Source of the DNA: Trissonchulus latispiculum | Taxonomy: Eukaryota; Nematoda; Enoplea; Enoplida; Ironidae | Direction: 5' to 3' | Assembly (NCBI GenBank): GCA_030248195.1 | Contig: JASAND010028788.1 | Location: forward strand, 83,765 to 147,764 | Length of the DNA: 64,000 nucleotides | Shown here: in pieces, positions 57,921 to 64,000 of the stretch | How the letters are laid out: every line of letters starts with the position of its first letter | How positions within the stretch are numbered: the stretch's first letter is position 1 | Position numbers and translations under genes: made by a program | Notes under the pieces: model-generated | The model's input: the letters and a program-made list of their open reading frames with translations, nothing else | Database searches by the model: none | Told to the model about the DNA's origin: nothing

Positions 57921-60900
57921 CACTCTTAGAAATGTTCCAGTAGAAAGTACTGGAATCTTAGTAATTTCCTACTAAAGTGCTCCAGTGCGATAAAGACATA
58001 GCGGAGCGATTAGTATTTTCCTACTAAAGTAGTCCAGTATTTTAAAAACTACTGGAAATAGCTAGTAAACTCTACTAGATAATCTACGTAGAACTGTTTA
58101 CTGGTCTGACATATTAACTACTGGAATTTCCAGTAGTTTCTACTAGATATTTAGTATTATATACTGGACCCCCCAAAAATTTTTGGGGGGCAAAAATACT
58201 GGATTTTCCAGTAATTTTTACTGGACTCAGTAGTAGATTCTACCAATCTTCTAAAATGGTCTGAGCACCAAAAATACTGGATTTTCCAGTAGTTTTTACT
58301 ACTTTCTCCAGTGGTTTCTACTAGACTGCTAATACAGTCTGAGTACCAAAAATACTGGATTTTCCAGTAGTTTCTACTATTGTCTCCTGTAATATCTACT
58401 AGATTTCTAAAATGATCCGGCACCGAAAATGCTTGATTTTTCAGTAATTACAGGTTTTTTCAACTAAAACTAAACATTCGAGCCTGGAATAACCTTTTTT
58501 AGAAAGCACACATTTTCTAGGAACTGTGCGTTTCACCTCTCACGATGGAGATTTTGTCATACCAATCAATTGGATTAGTTACCACCAATGGATATTCACT
58601 CCATTCATAGTGGTTGATTTTCCTAAAGTTGGAAAATCCCCCCGATTTGCCTTCACAGCCGTCAGCACCCACGAAGGTGCATAACGGCTACAAAAATGAG
58701 CCTCTTAACTTCTGCTGACACAGAAGCAGAGACCAGGACAAATGACTTGCCCAAAATGTGATCGCTGAAAACTTATTCGTTTACCCCTTATATACTCTCA
58801 TTGCAGCATCAGCGTATCGAGTACTTTTGTACTGGATTGTCCAGTAGTTTTAACAAGACAATCCAGTATTATATACTGGACTCCCAAAAATATTTGGGGG
58901 ATGAAAATACTGGATTTTCCAGTAATTTCTACTGGTTTCTCCAGTGATATCTACTGGACTCCTGAAATACCCCGAGCACCAAAAATACTGGATTTTCCAG
59001 TAATTTCCACTGGTTTCTCCAGTGATATCTACTGGACTCCTGAAATACCCCGAGCACCAAAAATACTGGATTTTCCAGTAATTTCTACTGGTTTCTCCAG
59101 TAATATCTACTGGATTCCTTAAATATATACTCCGAGCACCAAAGTACCCTCACTTCCTGTTAGTTGACTAGGAAAGGAAGCATTTGGTTGAACACTCTTG
59201 TCCATATTCAAAACAGGCATTTCGTGCAGTTCCTCTTATTTGCACTTGCTCATTTGTGTACAATACACTCAATATAAGGCCATGACTTATCAAAAACAAT
59301 AGCGGCTGATCTTCCACAGATAGACTCTTGCTAACAAAAATAATTCGCCACTATGTTTTGTGTCAGATCAAAATCAGAAGAAACTGTTCTGTTTCTGTTT
59401 TCGAGCTTGAGCACGAGCTTCGAGTGAATGAGCTTACTTCAAATTCGACTTGGTGCCAGAGTTTAAAGGGGTCTACCACTTTGCTCTAATCTGTGGGGAA
59501 GTGTCAGCCGTTGAGAGCAGGAAAGTGTTTTGCTACATTGCTCAGAGTATTTAAGATGTATGTTATACTCTTATGCATTATGCTTTCTCTATCTCTTGAT
59601 ATTACAATCTTTCATTCTATACTTATGTTTATGTATAAACTTGGTGGTTAATCCTAATGAATATGCAGTGCTTTTCATTAGTTGTTAGGTATCACTGGTA
59701 CTTTGTTGTAATTCACGTAGTCTTAGTTGTGTTGAGTTAAGGTTTGTTTTAAAAAACATTGAAACCGCTATACAGGTAAATTGCAGTTGAGAATTATGTT
59801 CATTCGAAATGGAATATAAACAAACTTAGGCAGTCATTCCTTTACCGGTAGCGCACTTTCTGTTTCTTTTACACTTTCAGTCAGCAACCCGTCGAACTTC
59901 TTTAGTTTTGTCCCACCAATTTTTTAAGAGCAGAACATCAACCAAACTTTGAGGTATCACACAACTTATGCAAAATTAACTTTAATTTCTGTCGACGACT
60001 TAAAACCTTAATTCCACTGGTTGAAACTAGACAGGATTCGTTTAAGCTTCAGCTACTGCTTGGCTTCCACAAAGCAACTATGCTTAGCATCGATCACGTA
60101 TAGATTCACTGGCTTTCGATTTTAACAGTATCGATCAAAAACGATTCAAACTTTTGTAGCAGCAAAGCCGATACTAGCAGCTACTGGTGTATCTACAGTT
60201 CCATACACTATCAACATTAATTTAAACATTTTCAGTAAATGCAGACATCCTTACGACTGACTTCATGTTATTCTCAGCATAAAATAATGCAGCTTCCTTT
60301 TAAATTGTTAGAAAATTTAGTAACCTAATAAGCACGTGTTAGGGCATACTTAAGGTGGTGATTGCTTTTTGGCACATATATGTCATTGGTTGACGGCTCA
60401 ATTCCAGATGAATCAACTTGATGGAACTTTTCAAAACAAGTTCCTTTAGCGTTCCGTCCTCCGCACAATTCCGCTTCAAAAATTCGACATTTTTTTGCAA
60501 TTTACGTCAGGACAATTTTTGCTAATTTTTGAAATTGGGCAGCAATTGCGCAGTTATAGTTATATTCATTCAAAGATCTCGTTGTGCCTATATTTTTGCA
60601 TGTTGAAGCAATTTTCTGGCTTTGCTCTATCGTGACATAGAGATAATCTTCCTATTTTGTCCGCCGAAAGGTGTCATTTTTGCATTACTTATTAAGCGAC
60701 CCAAGCCGTCACAAACTTTGCAAAAGTCAAAATTAGTTTCACTGTTTTCTAAAAGAGAAAATGTTAAGCTACATTTTGATATAAAAATGAATCCTTAACT
60801 CCTAGTAATGAATGAGTAATAATGGTTCAAAGTTGATGACTCCAAAAGGAATCACCACCTTTTCTTAGAAATTGAGTCAATTTGGCAAATTCTTTTGGAG

Positions 60901-61664
60901 TATTTATTGAATCCAGCATTTCTTGCTGTCAGAATGCATAAAGACAGAGGCAAGTAGAATTTAGTCAGCTCTAAACACCACTGGAAGGGACAATATTTTA
61001 TTTCGTGTTCAGAATGTTTTAGGAGTCTAGTATACCAGTAACAAGCAGTTACTGGGAAATCCACTACTTTTGTGTTTCGGTACATTTTAATACTCTAGTA
61101 TATATTACTGATTAAAGTAGATAAAATTACTGGAAAATCCAGTATATATTTTTGGTGACCGGAGTATTTTAGGAATCCAGGAGATATTACTGGAGAAACC
61201 AGTAGAAATTACTGGAAAATCCAGTATTTTTGGTGCTCGGGGTATTTCAGGAGTCCAGTAGATATCACTGGAGAAACCAGTAAAAATTACTGGAAAATCC
61301 AGTATTTTTGGTGCTTGGAATATTTCAGGAGTCCAGTAGATATTACTGGGAAAAGTAGTACAAACTACTGGAAAATCCAGTATTTTTCTGTATCGACACA
61401 GTGTAGGAGTTTGATACTGGATCCAGTACAAAATACTGGAAAATCCAGTACTTGAACAACCCAAATCCAGTAAATGCTACTAAAACATTTAGTAGAAACT
61501 ACTGGAGAAACCAGTAACTTCGTACTAAGACATTTCCAGTACTTATTACTGGACTACCTCCAGTACTTATTACTCCACCATCCAGTCAAATCTACTAAAG
61601 TCTTTAGTATTTCTGAGCTACTGGAGTTGTTCCAGTAGAAACTACTAAAGTATTTCTAAGAGTG
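57921..61664. mobile_element. 3.7-kb foldback element made of CCAGTA-type repeats
   Basis: Ends CACTCTTAGAAATGTTCCAGTAG at 57921 and its inverse CTAAGAGTG at 61664. Both arms (57921-59130 and 61090-61664) are built of a roughly 75-bp unit, seen as CTGGATTTTCCAGTAATTT, then CTACTGGTTTCTCCAGTGATA, then TCTACTGGACTCC. The unit contains palindromes (CTGGATTTTCCAG). Open frames of 73-119 codons in the arms are repeat translations with no known family. The core (59150-61080) is AT-rich and contains a family A TTAA element. No transposase. Confidence 0.8.
60350..60863 (-). mobile_element. TTAA element family A, short copy (514 bp)
   Basis: TTAAGGTGGTGATTGCTTTT at 60350 and AAAAGGAATCACCACCTTTT ending near 60863; the last TTAA has mutated to TTTT. 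Orientation is the reverse of the copy at 9083. This is the shortest two-ended copy, so it may be close to the minimal mobile unit or an internal deletion. Confidence 0.75.
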
Positions 61665-63536
61665 AATAAAGTGTGTTATATAAATTCGGAAAGCACGACG
61701 GGGCCGACGGGGCCGTCGGGGTCAACGGGGGCCGTGCAACAGGATGTATTGGGGGAACCACAGAGGCCGAAAGGGCGCCGATCATCTATGTGAACGGTGC
61801 ATTTGGGACTTTTTTCGCTACGTGCCACAAGCCCAGCCGCTTTAGCCTGTAAGATCCACATCTAATTTTATTGTTCTATTGTTCTATTGTTAGAGAAGGG
61901 AGTAAGCTAAGCTAACTAGAAGTCGCCTAGCGGACTGCTTTTCAGCCACACTAAACAATAAGCTTTTAACAATCAGTTACATTACAATCACGAGTAGCAA
62001 TCTAAAAGTAATGAACATTCAAGGACGGTTTCATCTTGGTTTTTCCAGAGGGACCGGGTTCATCAGGAGCAGGTAGGAAAATTCTAATTTCGTACAGTTG
62101 TAAGCTGGTACCAAATTTGACCCGCTACCCGTGAAGTGGTGCACGCCCCGCCCCAATACTCGCTGCCCGCAGTACACAAAGTATTCTCAAAACAACAAAC
62201 CACTCGTTTCTTCTTCCAAAGGAGATGGCCGTGGGTTGACTGGCCACTTCAACCCGATTAGTCCCAGATCCCGCTTCAATGTCAGACTTTGGCCAGCAGT
62301 GTCACCGGTGGCAGCCACAGGAGGCTAAATTCTGCCACAATGCTGCTGCTAAGAATTATATTTTGAAGACACTGAACGAAATTTTTAAATATTTCTCAAA
62401 GTTGGGAGTATGTTGAACACCTCTTTAAATGCAAAATAATATTTAACTATTATCAACTAATCAACTAATTATCAACCGTTAACTTACATAGGAAGTGTTA
62501 CGTTAATAATGCATCAAGTGTGGCGCTTGTCACTCTTTTATGTATTAAATTTCATTAGCGAGCGTTGCATAAAAATTTGCAATAACAGTTAGCTTAATAT
62601 AAGCAAGATTACATAATAACTAAAAGCGTGACAAGCGCCACGGTCTATAGTTATTAGGCTTGTGACATGATCTGCACGATAACGACGGACCCCCACAAAT
62701 TAGGCCCATCACTTCAAAAATATTTGCACGCTATGCCTACGTTCTAATGCAAGCGTAAAAATTTCAAAATTCAAAAGCTTTAAAAGCTGGAAAACGCAAC
62801 TGTCAGTTATAGCCAAAGTGAAAAATATTAGATTTGTTAATTTGATTGTTCATAGACTAACTGCAATGCTCCTCATAAAATGGGCCGTGCGGTTTCTGTT
62901 GAACTGATGGCTTTTCCCTTATAGTTTCAAATTTTATGCGACACATTTACTTATCGTATATGACACAATAACTCATAATAACTTATTATAACTTATTAGC
63001 TCATGAGCTTGTGACTTATAATTTTTACGCAACGGAGCCCTACTAATTAAGAACCTTTTAGCTGCTGCTCCAAGCGGTCCTAAAAATGGCGAGGCGGAGA
63101 CACAAAGGTAGCGGACAGAAAACATGGTCTCCACACAGTTCTGATGTGCGGTATTGGAACCTTAGGGCCCAACTCTGCTATCCGGCATTAAATTTGTGCA
63201 GGACTGTCTCAGCTTTAAAAATATGCCAAAGGATTAAATTTCACGCTTCATGACAAGTGCACGTTAAAGACTTAACGGTGGAATAAAAGAGCACTTGGAA
63301 AACGGCACCTTGACTTGGAAAGCAACTACAAAGGAAAGGAGGACCAGTAACTTAATGTTTAATACAGGCAATGCTGCCTCAAACACAGTGCTTCATTCCC
63401 GAAGGGTCTTGTGCATTTTCCTATGACATGTTTTCATTTTCAAAGCATAAAAATTGAAGACGAGCGTCAAGATTTACCAGTTTTGAAATTGATAATTGTA
63501 TGTATTAAAACTATGATTGTCTACGTAAAGTCTCTA
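61665..63536. other. Spacer, mostly unrecognised
   Basis: 61680-61860 is GC-richer with a 61-codon minus frame of unknown nature. 62960-63040 ends in TTTTTACGCAACGGAGCCC, resembling the terminus of the element at 12434-13337. Nothing else found. Confidence 0.4.
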
Positions 63537-63710
63537 TGATTGTCAACAATGGTACTGGAACTTTGGTACCCATTGCACTTACGGATGTGGAATGCTTCCC
63601 GAAACAGACTGTGGCCCACATTCTTCATAAGAAGACAGACATCTACTTGTTCTACGTGCCTCTGTCAGGAGATACTGCGGACGGAGTCGAGTCGGACTAG
63701 GACTGATTGA

Positions 63711-64000
63711 TGGAATGACAAAACCTTTCCGGAGGTTCCGCCTGAAGCCACAGCGTGGCGGATGGCTTTATTTCAGGTAAAAAGGCATTTATACATACAG
63801 AATAACTTGTTTATATATAACACATATCTTTACAAAAGGGGAACATTGAGTTTGTCAACAATAATTGTCACATTTGCGATTCTTTCCACTGAATATCTTG
63901 ATCCAGGTCGTTGCAGACGAGCCCGTTCCAGTAAATCCACCACATCCAGTTGATTCAGAAGCTTATCAAAGTCTGTTTGGTTTCCAACTATCATCGTGTA
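63711..64000 (+). CDS. Possible exon pair of an unidentified gene at the right edge
   Basis: 63711-63776 is open (TFPEVPPEATAWRMALFQ) and ends CAG before GTAAAA. 63907-64000, after TTGATCCAG, continues in the same phase (VVADEPVPVNPPHPVDSEAY) to the end of the window. The text is protein-like and acidic/proline-rich but matches no family I know. Against it, a stop lies immediately before 63711, so the first exon's start is unexplained. Upstream, 63547-63700 is open in another frame (LVPIALTDVECF) and may belong to the same locus. Speculative. Confidence 0.25.

Noticed and set aside
58157..61464. CRISPR-like array of 75-base units around CTGGATTTTCCAG
   Set aside because: Units are contiguous and palindromic with no unique spacers, in inverted arms of a foldback element in an animal genome.
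61676..61861. 61-codon minus frame with PVDPDGPVGPVV as a collagen-like exon
   Set aside because: Too short, no Gly-X-Y run, no splice context I can support; left as unknown.

Overview
The window comes from an animal nuclear genome, most likely an invertebrate; I cannot name the species. The case rests on three things: one split gene with 30 short exons and GT/AG introns that uses the standard code, a BEL/Pao-type retrotransposon (a group known from metazoans), and very dense non-autonomous repeats. There are no bacterial-style operons, rRNA genes or CRISPR arrays.

The only host gene I can support fully is cytosolic leucyl-tRNA synthetase (LARS1), on the + strand at 15987-40971. I reconstructed 30 coding exons with consistent phases, giving about 1195 residues. 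The HIGH and KMSKS motifs and the CP1 editing motifs are present, and an AATAAA lies 104 bases after the stop. Most of the 25 kb is intron filled with repeats.

Layout. 1-3000: homopolymer-G/C repeat family. 3673-5535: two inverted-repeat elements with TTAA ends. 7426-8195: a foldback element. 8677-9011: a (CAA)n-tailed retroposon with a 10-base target duplication. 9083-11660: further TTAA elements. 11663-15900: a thick stack of G/C-tract repeats, including a 479-bp element with a perfect 8-base target duplication nested in another inverted-repeat element. 15987-40971: LARS1, with intronic satellites, retroposons, an 8-base-TSD MITE, a 3.6-kb inverted-repeat block and a CCGGCC-rich hAT-like MITE. 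42442-46960 (minus): a decayed tyrosine-recombinase (DIRS/Ngaro-like) retrotransposon, split by a TTAA element that is itself split by a retroposon. 49050-49821 (minus): a broken SGNH-hydrolase-like reading frame. 50370-54442 (minus): a decayed BEL/Pao pol, split by a 1.1-kb element with TATA duplications. 55364-56483: an uninterrupted (GT)560 tract. 57921-61664: a foldback element built from CCAGTA-type repeats. At 63.5-64.0 kb there is a weak hint of exons of another gene.

Apart from LARS1 the window is transposon-made, and its most unusual content is the nesting of elements and the set of inverted-repeat families. I found no new multi-gene system. The host gene acts alone in translation, and the retroelements are broken copies.
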